Below, piece after piece: positions 8,247 through 16,105 of a stretch of DNA of 64,000 nt (its first letter is position 1; every line of letters starts with the position of its first letter). The notes under the pieces were generated by a model, which was not told the origin of the DNA, made no database searches, and worked only from the letters and a program-made list of their open reading frames with translations. Where the stretch lies: the NCBI RefSeq assembly GCF_014656215.1, contig NZ_BNBZ01000006.1, positions 62,001 through 126,000 on the forward strand, given 5' to 3'. The stretch comes from Streptomyces zaomyceticus (lineage in GTDB: Bacteria; Actinomycetota; Actinomycetes; Streptomycetales; Streptomycetaceae). The position numbers and the translations under genes were made by a program.

Positions 8247-8810
8247 ATGCGCGCACCCATCGGATCCTTCGACGACGCCCGGCCCGCCCCCGACTGCCTC
8301 GACCTGCTGACCGGCCCCGTCGCCGCCGCCGTCCGCGCCTGGAGCGGACCCGTACCGGCCGACCGGCTCCTGTACGTGGACACCGACCCGGACATCGCCG
8401 ACACGGCCGTCTTCGTGGAGCACCACGGGCCCGAACTGCTCGACGCGTCCGCCAACTGCGTGGTCGTCGCGGGCAGGCGCGGCGAGACCACCACCCTGGC
8501 CGCGTGCGTCGTGAAGTCGGCGACCCGGGTCGACGTCAACGGGGTCGTACGCAAACATCTCGGCGCGCGCAAGGCCTCGTTCGCGCCGATGGACACCGCC
8601 ACCGGTGAGACCGGCATGGAGTACGGCGGCATCACGCCCGTCGGCCTCCCCGCCGCCTGGCCGCTCCTCGTGGACGCCGCCGTGCTGGACACCGAGTGGG
8701 TCCTGATCGGCAGCGGCCGGAGGCGCGGCAAGCTGATCGTGCCGGGGAAGGCCTTCGCCCAACTGCCGGGCGTGGTCGTCCTGGAGGGGCTCGGCGTCCC
8801 CGTCGGCTGA
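8247..8810 (+). CDS. YbaK/EbsC (aminoacyl-tRNA deacylase-like) protein
   Basis: 187 residues from ATG 8247. The region NCVVVAGRRGETTTLAACVV through DVNGVVRKHLGARKASFAP matches the YbaK/ProX deacylase core, and GMEYGGITPVGLP corresponds to the conserved substrate-pocket loop. Family members hydrolyse mischarged tRNAs such as Cys- or Ala-tRNAPro in trans. The protein is a free-standing domain, not fused to a synthetase. Its specificity is undetermined. Confidence 0.85.
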   Translation: MRAPIGSFDDARPAPDCLDLLTGPVAAAVRAWSGPVPADRLLYVDTDPDIADTAVFVEHHGPELLDASANCVVVAGRRGETTTLAACVVKSATRVDVNGVVRKHLGARKASFAPMDTATGETGMEYGGITPVGLPAAWPLLVDAAVLDTEWVLIGSGRRRGKLIVPGKAFAQLPGVVVLEGLGVPVG

Positions 8811-8859
8811 GCGGCCCCCGGGCCGCCTCGCACGACAGGCTCGGGAGCCCCCGCGGGGC

Positions 8860-9300
8860 TCAGCCGAGGCGGGGGATCTCGATCGCGGGGCAGCGGTCCA
8901 TGACCATGTCCAGGCCCGCCGCGCGGGTGCGGGCGAAGGCGTCGTCGTCGACGACGTCCAGCTGGAACCAGACCGCCTTCGCGCCGATCGCCACCGCCTC
9001 GTCGGCGATCCCGCCCGCCAGCTCACTGTTGACGAAGACATCGACGACGTCGACCGGGAAGGGAATGTCGGCGAGGGAGGCGTAGCCCCGCTCGCCGTGG
9101 ACGGTCTCCGCCTTCGGATGGACCGGGACGATCCGCTTCCCGAAGCGCTGGAGCACGGCAGCCACCCCGTACGCGGCCCGTGCCCGGTTCGAGGACAGGC
9201 CCACCACCGCCCATGTGTCGCCCGTGGACGTCAGGATCCGCCGTACCGTCTCCGAGGCGGAGTACCCGGTCGGTCCGGTGGTCGTGGTCTCGACACTCAT
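8860..9300 (-). CDS. CoA-binding domain protein (YccU-like)
   Basis: 146 residues from ATG 9300. It is a stand-alone CoA_binding Rossmann domain: TWAVVGLSSN at about 29-38, IVPVHPKAETVHGERGYASL, and a C-terminal MDRCPAIE. Small proteins of this family (YccU/COG1832) bind CoA or a nucleotide, and their role is unknown. The upstream region (9301-9490) holds a 22-bp palindromic tandem repeat that could affect its transcription. A short hairpin, 8845-8861, overlaps its stop. Confidence 0.85.
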   Translation of the reverse strand: MSVETTTTGPTGYSASETVRRILTSTGDTWAVVGLSSNRARAAYGVAAVLQRFGKRIVPVHPKAETVHGERGYASLADIPFPVDVVDVFVNSELAGGIADEAVAIGAKAVWFQLDVVDDDAFARTRAAGLDMVMDRCPAIEIPRLG

Positions 9301-9366
9301 CGCTGTTGCTGCCTCTCATCGGCGCGGCCAGTCATCCCGGTCAACCAGCCGTTCCGCGGCGTGATT

Positions 9367-9490
9367 CCCGTACGGGAGGCGGGGCCGTCCCGCAGGGGAG
9401 GTTCGACTGTCCCGTACGGGAGGGTCGGCCGTCCCGTACGGAAGGATCAGCTGTCCCGTACGGGAGGGTCGGCCGTCCCCTACGGAGGAC
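9367..9490. repeat. 22-bp tandem repeat array with CCCGTACGGG core
   Basis: Five complete 22-bp units start at 9367, 9389, 9411, 9433 and 9455, with a truncated sixth from 9477. Units 3 and 5 are identical. Units 1, 3 and 5 carry the perfect palindrome CCCGTACGGG; units 2, 4 and 6 carry it with one to three changes. The array fills the promoter-side gap of the CoA-binding gene and abuts the carboxylesterase stop. Confidence 0.9.
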
Positions 9491-10990
9491 TCAGTTCTCC
9501 CACGCCCTGCGTTCGGCCTCCCGCGGGGCCTCGACCAGGGACGGGAGGCCGGGACCGAAGGTCATCACCGGGCGGGCCGGGTCCCAGGGGCGCCAGCCCG
9601 GGTCTCCGGTCGAGGCGAAGGAGACCCAGGCCGCGTGCATCGCCGCCGCCAGGTCGCGGGGCGCGTCCGGACCCGTCAGGGCGCGGGTCTCCGGAAGGTC
9701 GAGGGTGTCGAAGACGAAACCGAGTTCGAGCGCGTGACAGGCGCCGAGATCGAGCACGGGGGAGCGCCAGCCGAACTCGTACAGATACGTTTCGCCGGGT
9801 CCGCCGGAACGCAGCCGGGCGTCCGCGAGCCTGTTCAGCGGGATCCGCAGCAGCTTGTCCGTGGCGAGCGCGCCGAGGACCTCACCGGGTTTCTCCCCCG
9901 GGCGGCCCGCTCGGTACACCCGGGCCGCGCGCGACGGCACCTTCGCCTTCCGCAGCAGGAGCCGCTGGACCACGGGCCCCACCCGTTCCGTGACGCCGCT
10001 CGGCACGAACCACAGCCGGTACTCCTCCGTGGTCGTGCCCATCAGCAGATCCACCCCGGCCGAGGCCCCGTCCGCGAGCGCCTCCGCCGGATCGCGCGGC
10101 ACCACCTCCCCGTCCACGACGATCTGGAAGGAGTGCCCGCCGGTCAGCGGTGACCCCTTGCCGGTCACCTCGGTCTGCGCCGCGAGCAGCCGCGCCCGGT
10201 CCACGCCCGCGAAGGCCTCGGCCGTGGCCGGCACCCCGAGCCGGGCGGCCACCGCCTCCGTGGTCCGGCGGGCCGTGGCGAGCGGCTGGGCGATCGGGGC
10301 CCCGCTCTGCACCACCGCGCGCCGGAACAGCCCCTCGGCGAGCGGTGAGGCCAGGAGCGCGGCGATCGAGATCGCGCCCGCCGACTCGCCGAACACGGTC
10401 ACCCGCTCCGGGTCCCCGCCGAAGGCCGCGATGTTCTCCCGCACCCAGGACAGCGCGGCGATCTGGTCACGCAGGCCGATGTTTCCCGGGGCGTCGGGGA
10501 AGACGCCGAACCCTTCGATCCCCAGCCGGTAGTTGACCGAGACCAGGACGACTCCGTCCCGGGCGAAGGCGGTGCCGTCGTAGACGGGAACCGCGGAGGA
10601 GCCGTGGATCAGCGAACCGCCGTGGATCCAGACCATCACCGGCCGACCGCCCCCACCGGGGCCCCGGTCGGCGCCGTCGTCGCCGTCCGCGGCGCCGGTC
10701 CCGTCCCAGGGGGCCCACACATTCAGGTTGAGGCAGTCGTCGCCCGCGACGTCGGGGTCGGGGAGCAGGGCGTCGAGCGGTGGGGCGTACGGGCGCTTCG
10801 GCGCCGTCGCGCCGAAGGCCGTGGCCTCCCGCACCCCCTCCCAGGGCTCGACCGGCTCCGGAGCGCGGAACCGCAGGGGGCCCACCGGGGCCTTCGCGTA
10901 CGGCACGCCCAGGAAGGCGGCGACCCCGTCCTTCGCCGCGCCGCACAGGGATCCGTACCGGGTCAGGACCTCGGGTCCGCGCTCCACCAT
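9491..10990 (-). CDS. type B carboxylesterase
   Basis: 499 residues. ATG 10990 is preferred over GTG 10999 because AGGAAGG then sits 9 bases upstream. This is an alpha/beta hydrolase of the type B esterase family. The oxyanion-hole HGG is at 123-125, the nucleophile elbow GESAG puts the catalytic Ser at 203, and DDCLNLNVWAP at about 84-94 is the family signature. It hydrolyses carboxylic esters. No signal peptide is seen, so it should be cytoplasmic. It follows the acyl-CoA ligase by 31 bases in one transcription unit, suggesting joint use of an ester-derived acid. Confidence 0.92.
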   Translation of the reverse strand: MVERGPEVLTRYGSLCGAAKDGVAAFLGVPYAKAPVGPLRFRAPEPVEPWEGVREATAFGATAPKRPYAPPLDALLPDPDVAGDDCLNLNVWAPWDGTGAADGDDGADRGPGGGGRPVMVWIHGGSLIHGSSAVPVYDGTAFARDGVVLVSVNYRLGIEGFGVFPDAPGNIGLRDQIAALSWVRENIAAFGGDPERVTVFGESAGAISIAALLASPLAEGLFRRAVVQSGAPIAQPLATARRTTEAVAARLGVPATAEAFAGVDRARLLAAQTEVTGKGSPLTGGHSFQIVVDGEVVPRDPAEALADGASAGVDLLMGTTTEEYRLWFVPSGVTERVGPVVQRLLLRKAKVPSRAARVYRAGRPGEKPGEVLGALATDKLLRIPLNRLADARLRSGGPGETYLYEFGWRSPVLDLGACHALELGFVFDTLDLPETRALTGPDAPRDLAAAMHAAWVSFASTGDPGWRPWDPARPVMTFGPGLPSLVEAPREAERRAWEN

Positions 10991-11021
10991 CGATGTCACC
11001 CTTCCTCGGAACGTCGGAGTC

Positions 11022-12521
11022 TCAGGCCCGCGGCCCGGCCTGCGCCACCAGCGCGCGCTTCAGGACCTTGCCCGTCGGACCCAGCGGCAGTGCCTCGACG
11101 AACCGCACGATCCGGGGGTACTTGTGCCGGCCGAGCCGCTCCCGCGACCAGTCGACCAGCTCCTCCGCCGAGAGCGGGGCGGCGCCCTCCCGGCGTACCA
11201 CCACGGCGCACACCTCCTCGCCCTTCGCCTCGTCGGGGACGCCGATCACCGCGACCTCAGAGACCGAGGGGTGGCGCACGAGCACCTCCTCGACCTCGCG
11301 CGGGTAGATGTTGAAGCCGCCCCGGATGACCAGGTCCTTCTTGCGGTCCACGATCCGCAGGAAGCCGTCCTCGTCCCGTACGCCCAGGTCACCCGTGCGG
11401 AACCAGCCGTCCACGACCGCCGCCGCCGTCGCCCCGGGGTCGTCGAGGTAGCCGGCGAAGACGTTGTGCCCGCGCACCACGACCTCGCCGATCCCACCGT
11501 CCGCGAGCAGCCGGATCTCCCCGTCGACGGCGGCGTCCGCGATGCCCACCTCGACCCCCCACACCGGGTGCCCGACCGTCCCGGGCCGGCGGCCGATGTG
11601 CGGCTGGTTGAAGGTCGCGACCGGCGACGTCTCGGTCAGTCCGTACCCTTCCAGGACCTGCGTACGGAAGGTCTCCTCGAAGCGCTCGAGAACGGCGACC
11701 GGCAGCGCCGCGCCGCCCGACACGGCGGCGCGCAGGGCCTCCGGGCGCAGCTCCGAACCGGCCGCCGCCTCCACCAGGGCGTGGTACATCGTCGGCACCC
11801 CCATGAAGACCGTCACGCCCTCGTCGGCCAGCACCCGCAGGGCCGCGGGACCGCTGAACCGGGGCATGAGCACGAGCGTCGCGCCCTGGCGGAGCGTCCC
11901 GTTCATCGCGCAGGTCTGGCCGTAGCTGTGGAAGAGCGGCAGACAGCCGAGGACCACGTCGCCGACGCCGAGCCCGAGGAGGTCCTGCGAGGTCACGGAG
12001 GCGTTCATGACGATGTTGAGATGGGTGAGCAGGGCCCCCTTCGGGCGGCCCGTGGTCCCGCTCGTGTAGAGGATCACCGCGGTGTCCGAGGGCTCGGCCG
12101 GCTCCGCCGCGGCCAGTGGCTCCGGCGCCGAGGGCGCCCCCTGGAAGGCGCGTGTCCCGGCCGCGCGCGCCGCCTCGTCGGCCACGGCCCACAGCGGCCC
12201 GCCGCTGACGATGCCCACCGCGCCGCTGTGCTCCAGGACGTACCGCACCTCGTCGGCGACGAGCAGCGCGTGCACCGGGACGACCGTCGCGCCCGCCGCG
12301 AGCGCCCCGTAGTACACCCGCAGGAACTCGATCGTGTTCGGCAGCAGGACGGCCAGCCGGTCGCCCGGCTTCACCCCGGCGTCGCGCAGCCCGGCGGCGC
12401 AGCGCAGCGCCTCCGTCCACAGTTCCCCGTAGGTGAGCCGGGTCGCCCCCTCGACGACCGCGATCCGGTCGGGGAAGTGACGGGCGGACTCGCCGAGGAC
12501 GCCGGCGACGCTCAGTGACAT
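11022..12521 (-). CDS. long-chain acyl-CoA synthetase/AMP-dependent ligase
   Basis: 499 residues from ATG 12521, preceded by GGAG. The ANL-superfamily motifs are in order: YTSGTTGRPKG at 152-162, YGLTETSP, GWFRTGDLG, KDLVIRGGFNIYPREVE, and the C-terminal catalytic lysine in PTGKVLKR. It should activate a carboxylic acid as acyl-AMP and transfer it to CoA. Length and motifs resemble FadD-type ligases. It heads an operon with a carboxylesterase and is divergent from a PucR-family regulator with a perfect inverted repeat between them. Confidence 0.9.
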   Translation of the reverse strand: MSLSVAGVLGESARHFPDRIAVVEGATRLTYGELWTEALRCAAGLRDAGVKPGDRLAVLLPNTIEFLRVYYGALAAGATVVPVHALLVADEVRYVLEHSGAVGIVSGGPLWAVADEAARAAGTRAFQGAPSAPEPLAAAEPAEPSDTAVILYTSGTTGRPKGALLTHLNIVMNASVTSQDLLGLGVGDVVLGCLPLFHSYGQTCAMNGTLRQGATLVLMPRFSGPAALRVLADEGVTVFMGVPTMYHALVEAAAGSELRPEALRAAVSGGAALPVAVLERFEETFRTQVLEGYGLTETSPVATFNQPHIGRRPGTVGHPVWGVEVGIADAAVDGEIRLLADGGIGEVVVRGHNVFAGYLDDPGATAAAVVDGWFRTGDLGVRDEDGFLRIVDRKKDLVIRGGFNIYPREVEEVLVRHPSVSEVAVIGVPDEAKGEEVCAVVVRREGAAPLSAEELVDWSRERLGRHKYPRIVRFVEALPLGPTGKVLKRALVAQAGPRA

Positions 12522-12542
12522 GGCACGCTCCAGATACGCGGA

Positions 12543-12560
12543 GTCAACAGCTCTGTTGAC
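12543..12560. promoter_or_regulatory. perfect inverted repeat between the ligase and PucR genes
   Basis: GTCAACAG-ct-CTGTTGAC is an 18-bp site with 8-bp perfect arms, located 22 bases upstream of the ligase start codon. Its position inside the ligase leader suggests a repressor site. The divergent PucR-family protein is the nearest candidate, but its contact with this site is inferred. Confidence 0.65.
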
Positions 12561-12703
12561 GATCGGTGACCACAGAATCCGCCGCGACCCCACCCGGACG
12601 CCATGTGCAGGTGCCCACCATGCGGCCCGCCGAACTGGGCAGCGGCCCCGCCGTCCGGCCCGACCCGTGGCATTCGCCAAATCCCGGCGCTACGGTGCGA
12701 GCC

Positions 12704-14029
12704 ATGACGCACAGCCCGGCCGTACCCGGCGAGCCCTCGGGGGCGCGCTCCGGCGCGCTCCGCAAGGCCCTCGCGACGGCGATGCTCGCCGACATCGACC
12801 GGCTCACCGACCGGGCCGTCGACGACATCCGCGCCCACTCCGGCACGTACGCCTCCGGCGCCCCCGTCACCCGCGAGGACCTCTGGGAGATCTGCCGCGA
12901 CAACCTGCTGCGCGCACTGGAGGACTTCGGCGGCCTCGCCGCGACCGGCGGGGACTTCGAGTGGGCGGCCCGTGAGACCGGCCGCCGCCGCGCCGAGCAG
13001 GGCGTGCCGCTCGACACCGTGCTCCAGGCCTACCGGCGCGGCGGCCGGGTCCTCTGGCAGGTCATGGCGGAGTACCTCCGGGTCAGGGCCGGACGCGACT
13101 CCGACAGCCGGGACATCGAGCTCGACATGGCGAGCGGTGTCTGGGAGACCATCGACCGCTACTCGGTCGCCATGGCCGACGCGTACCGGATCGCCCAGCT
13201 GGAGCTGGAGAGCCGCCAGGACACCCGCCGGGTCGCCCTCTTCGAGGCGCTGCTCGACGGCCGCGCCGACGACCCGGCCGTCGCCTCGGCCGCCGCGGCC
13301 GCGCTCGGTGTCCCTCCGGTGGACCGGTACGTCGTCGTGGTCGCCGCGCAGGACCCGGCCGCCCCGCCGCACCCCTCGCCCGCCCTGGAGGACCAGGGCA
13401 TGTGGTCGTACTGGCGGCCCCGCTCCGGCCGCTACGCCGGCATCGTCCGGCTGCCGCGCCGGGACGCGCCCGCCGGACGGACCTCCCCGGCCCGTCCGGG
13501 CGGCGGCGCCGACCCGGCCACGCGCGCGCTGCTCGCCGCCCTGAAGGAGCGGACCGGGGCGACCGCCGGGGTCTCCCCGGAGTTCGAACGGCTCTCCCAG
13601 GCCGGCCGCGCCCTGCGCCTCGCCGAGCAGACCCTCCGTACCCTTCCCGCGGGCAGCGGTGAGGTCGCCGTCTTCGACGACCGGCTCGCCCAGGTGCTGC
13701 TCAGCGGGCGCACCGACATCGCCGAGCGGATCGTCACCGTCCACCTCGGACCGGTGCTGGCCACGGGCGGCGAACGGGCCGCGCTCCTCACCACGCTCCG
13801 GGCCTGGCTCGACCACGGCTGTTCGGCCTCCCGGGCCGCCGAGCAGCTCTACTGCCACCGCAACACCGTCCTCAACCGCATCGGCCGCATCTCCGAGCTG
13901 ACCGGACGCTCCAGCGAGTCCGGCGAGGCCCGCCTCGGCTGGGCCCTGGCCCTGCGCGCCCTGCCGTACGCCGGGCTCACGACCGCGCCCGAAACGGCCG
14001 CGGGGGAGCGCGAACCGGACACCTCCTAG
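12704..14029 (+). CDS. PucR family transcriptional regulator
   Basis: 441 residues from ATG 12704 (MTHSPAVPGE); an ATG at 12566 is in frame but would encode atypical sequence. The N-terminal 170 residues resemble the RsbRD/CdaR sensor region. The middle is a GGDEF-like region seen in CdaR/PucR proteins. The C-terminus has the PucR-type HTH (LRAWLDHGCSASRAAEQLY, then HRNTVLNRIGRISELTG). It is divergent from the acyl-CoA ligase/esterase operon and probably controls it. Confidence 0.85.
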   Translation: MTHSPAVPGEPSGARSGALRKALATAMLADIDRLTDRAVDDIRAHSGTYASGAPVTREDLWEICRDNLLRALEDFGGLAATGGDFEWAARETGRRRAEQGVPLDTVLQAYRRGGRVLWQVMAEYLRVRAGRDSDSRDIELDMASGVWETIDRYSVAMADAYRIAQLELESRQDTRRVALFEALLDGRADDPAVASAAAAALGVPPVDRYVVVVAAQDPAAPPHPSPALEDQGMWSYWRPRSGRYAGIVRLPRRDAPAGRTSPARPGGGADPATRALLAALKERTGATAGVSPEFERLSQAGRALRLAEQTLRTLPAGSGEVAVFDDRLAQVLLSGRTDIAERIVTVHLGPVLATGGERAALLTTLRAWLDHGCSASRAAEQLYCHRNTVLNRIGRISELTGRSSESGEARLGWALALRALPYAGLTTAPETAAGEREPDTS

Positions 14030-14085
14030 TGGGCCCGCCGCGACCGCCGGAAGGTGGCGGCGGCCCCGGAACGTAGGCTGGCCGG

Positions 14086-14712
14086 ATGCAGGAGCAGTAC
14101 TTCACCCTGGCCCACGAGGGCGTGCACGAGACCGAGATCAACCGCTCGCGCTTCCTCTGCGCGCTCGCGCCCGTCGCCGACGAGCGGGAGGCGCAGGAGT
14201 TCGTCGCACGCGTCCGCAGGGAGCACCCGACCGCCAGCCACAACTGCTTCGCGTACGTCCTCGGCGCCGACGCCTCCGTCCAGAAGGCGAGCGACGACGG
14301 TGAGCCCGGCGGCACGGCCGGCGTCCCCATGCTCCAGATGCTTCTGCGCCGCGAGATGCGGTACGTCGCCGCCGTCGTCACCCGCTACTACGGCGGTGTG
14401 AAGCTCGGCGCGGGCGGCCTCATCCGCGCGTACGGCGGGGTCGTCGGCGAGGCCCTCGACGCGCTGGGCACGGTGACCCGGCAGCGCTTCCGGCTCGCCA
14501 CCGTCACCGTCGACCACCAGCGGGCGGGCAAGCTGGAGAACGATCTGCGGGCGACCGGGCGCGCCGTCCGTGACGTGCGGTACACCGACGCCGTCACGAT
14601 CGAGATCGGCCTCCCGGACTCGGACGTCCCGGCCTTCCGCGCCTGGCTCGCCGATGCCACGGCGGGCAGCGCCTCGTTCGAACTCGGCGGCGAGGCGTAC
14701 GGCGACGCCTGA
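14086..14712 (+). CDS. YigZ/IMPACT family protein
   Basis: 208 residues from ATG 14086. The UPF0029 N-terminal domain carries the family signature: HNCFAYVLG at about 52-60, SDDGEPGGTAGVPML and VTRYYGGVKLGAGGLIRAYGG (the last in two parts, 98-118). The C-terminal domain is DUF1949-like. The protein is related to eukaryotic IMPACT and its bacterial role is unclear. A stem with 9-bp arms (14707-14715 and 14763-14771) encloses a duplicated 21-bp sequence just after the gene. Confidence 0.9.
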   Translation: MQEQYFTLAHEGVHETEINRSRFLCALAPVADEREAQEFVARVRREHPTASHNCFAYVLGADASVQKASDDGEPGGTAGVPMLQMLLRREMRYVAAVVTRYYGGVKLGAGGLIRAYGGVVGEALDALGTVTRQRFRLATVTVDHQRAGKLENDLRATGRAVRDVRYTDAVTIEIGLPDSDVPAFRAWLADATAGSASFELGGEAYGDA

Positions 14713-14771
14713 GGCGTGAGGTCCGACACCCGGCGCGTGCGGCGTGAGGTCCGACACCCGGTGCCTCAGGC
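14707..14771 (+). repeat. 21-bp direct repeat within an inverted repeat after yigZ
   Basis: GGCGTGAGGTCCGACACCCG plus one G occurs at 14713-14733 and 14741-14761 (period 28). The pair is bracketed by GCCTGAGGC (14707-14715) and GCCTCAGGC (14763-14771), which are complementary. The outer arms could act as a weak terminator. Confidence 0.7.
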
Positions 14772-14926
14772 CGGGGCCCGGGGCCCGGCCGTTCGAGGCC
14801 AGGGCCCGACCGGCACCGCCCGTCCCGTACGGCCCCGACCACACCCCCCGGCGGGATAGCGTGGAGGGCGCACACGAACGGGGACCGGCGGCGAGGAGCG
14901 GCGCACATGCGGGGTGGGACGGCGAC

Positions 14927-16105
14927 GTGAGGCTCCTGCACACCTCGGACTGGCATCTCGGCCGCTCCTTCCACCGCGTCGGCCTCCTCGACGCCCAGGC
15001 CGCCTTCCTCGACCACCTCGTCGCGACCGTCCACGAGCACGGGGTGGACGCCGTCCTCGTCGCCGGCGACGTCTACGACCGGGCCGTGCCCCCGCTGCCC
15101 GCCGTCGAGCTCTTCGACACCGCCCTGCACCGCCTCGCCGAGGCCGGGGTGCCCACCGTCATGATCTCCGGCAACCACGACTCGGCCCGCCGTCTCGGCG
15201 TCGGCGCCGGACTCATCGAACGGGCCGGCATCCACCTCCGTACCGACCCCGCGGGAATCGGCACCCCCGTCGTCCTCGGCGACGCCCACGGCGACGTCGC
15301 CCTCTACGGCCTGCCCTACCTGGAACCGGCGCTCGTCCGGGAACAGCTCGGCGCCGCGAAGGCCGGGCACGAGGCCGTGCTCGCCGCCGCCATGGACCGG
15401 GTCCGCGCCGACCTGGCCGGCCGCCCCGCCGGCACCCGCTCCGTCGTCCTCGCCCATGCCTTCGTCGCCGGCGGCGCGGCCAGCGACAGCGAGCGGGACA
15501 TCACCGTCGGCGGTGTCGCCGCCGTCCCCACCGGGGTCTTCGACGGGGTCGACTACGTGGCGCTCGGGCACCTGCACGGCAGCCAGGCCCTCACCCCGCG
15601 CGTGCGGTACTCCGGCTCCCCCCTCGCGTACTCCTTCTCCGAGGCAGACCACCGCAAGTCGATGTGGCTCGTCGACCTGGGCGCGGCCGGCCCCGACGGG
15701 GCGATCACCGGCGCCGAACGCCTCGACTGCCCCGTCCCGCGTCCTCTCGCCCGGATCAGGGGGCGGCTCGACGACCTCCTCGCCGACCCCGGGCTCGCGC
15801 CGCACGAGCGGTCCTGGGTCGAGGCCACGCTCACCGACCCGGTGCGGCCGGCCGACCCGATGGCCCGGCTCGCCGAGCGCTTCCCGCACACCCTGCACCT
15901 GGTCTTCGACCCCGAGCGCGGCGACGCCGACACGGGCGCCTCCTACGCCCAGCGGCTCAGGGACCGCACCGACCAGCAGATCGCGGAGGACTTCGTGGCC
16001 CATGTGCGCGGCGGCGCGGCCCTCGACGGGGCCGAGCGGACCGTCCTGTACGGCGCCTTCGACGACGTACGGGTCGACGCGGCCGAGCGCGAGGTGGGCC
16101 GGTGA
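14927..16105 (+). CDS. sbcD: SbcCD nuclease, subunit D
   Basis: 392 residues from GTG 14927; the frame is open upstream but the family begins at RLLHTSDWHLG. The metallophosphoesterase motifs are D8-x-H10, GDVYDR (D48), GNHD (83-85) and a later GHLHG. SbcD is the Mn-dependent nuclease half of the SbcCD (Mre11-Rad50-like) complex that opens hairpins and processes double-strand ends. Its stop overlaps the sbcC start (GTGA), indicating translational coupling. Confidence 0.96.
   Translation: MRLLHTSDWHLGRSFHRVGLLDAQAAFLDHLVATVHEHGVDAVLVAGDVYDRAVPPLPAVELFDTALHRLAEAGVPTVMISGNHDSARRLGVGAGLIERAGIHLRTDPAGIGTPVVLGDAHGDVALYGLPYLEPALVREQLGAAKAGHEAVLAAAMDRVRADLAGRPAGTRSVVLAHAFVAGGAASDSERDITVGGVAAVPTGVFDGVDYVALGHLHGSQALTPRVRYSGSPLAYSFSEADHRKSMWLVDLGAAGPDGAITGAERLDCPVPRPLARIRGRLDDLLADPGLAPHERSWVEATLTDPVRPADPMARLAERFPHTLHLVFDPERGDADTGASYAQRLRDRTDQQIAEDFVAHVRGGAALDGAERTVLYGAFDDVRVDAAEREVGR

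Noticed and set aside
9301..9490. CRISPR array at the 22-bp repeats
   Set aside because: The units are contiguous with no spacers, only 22 bp long and have no cas genes nearby.
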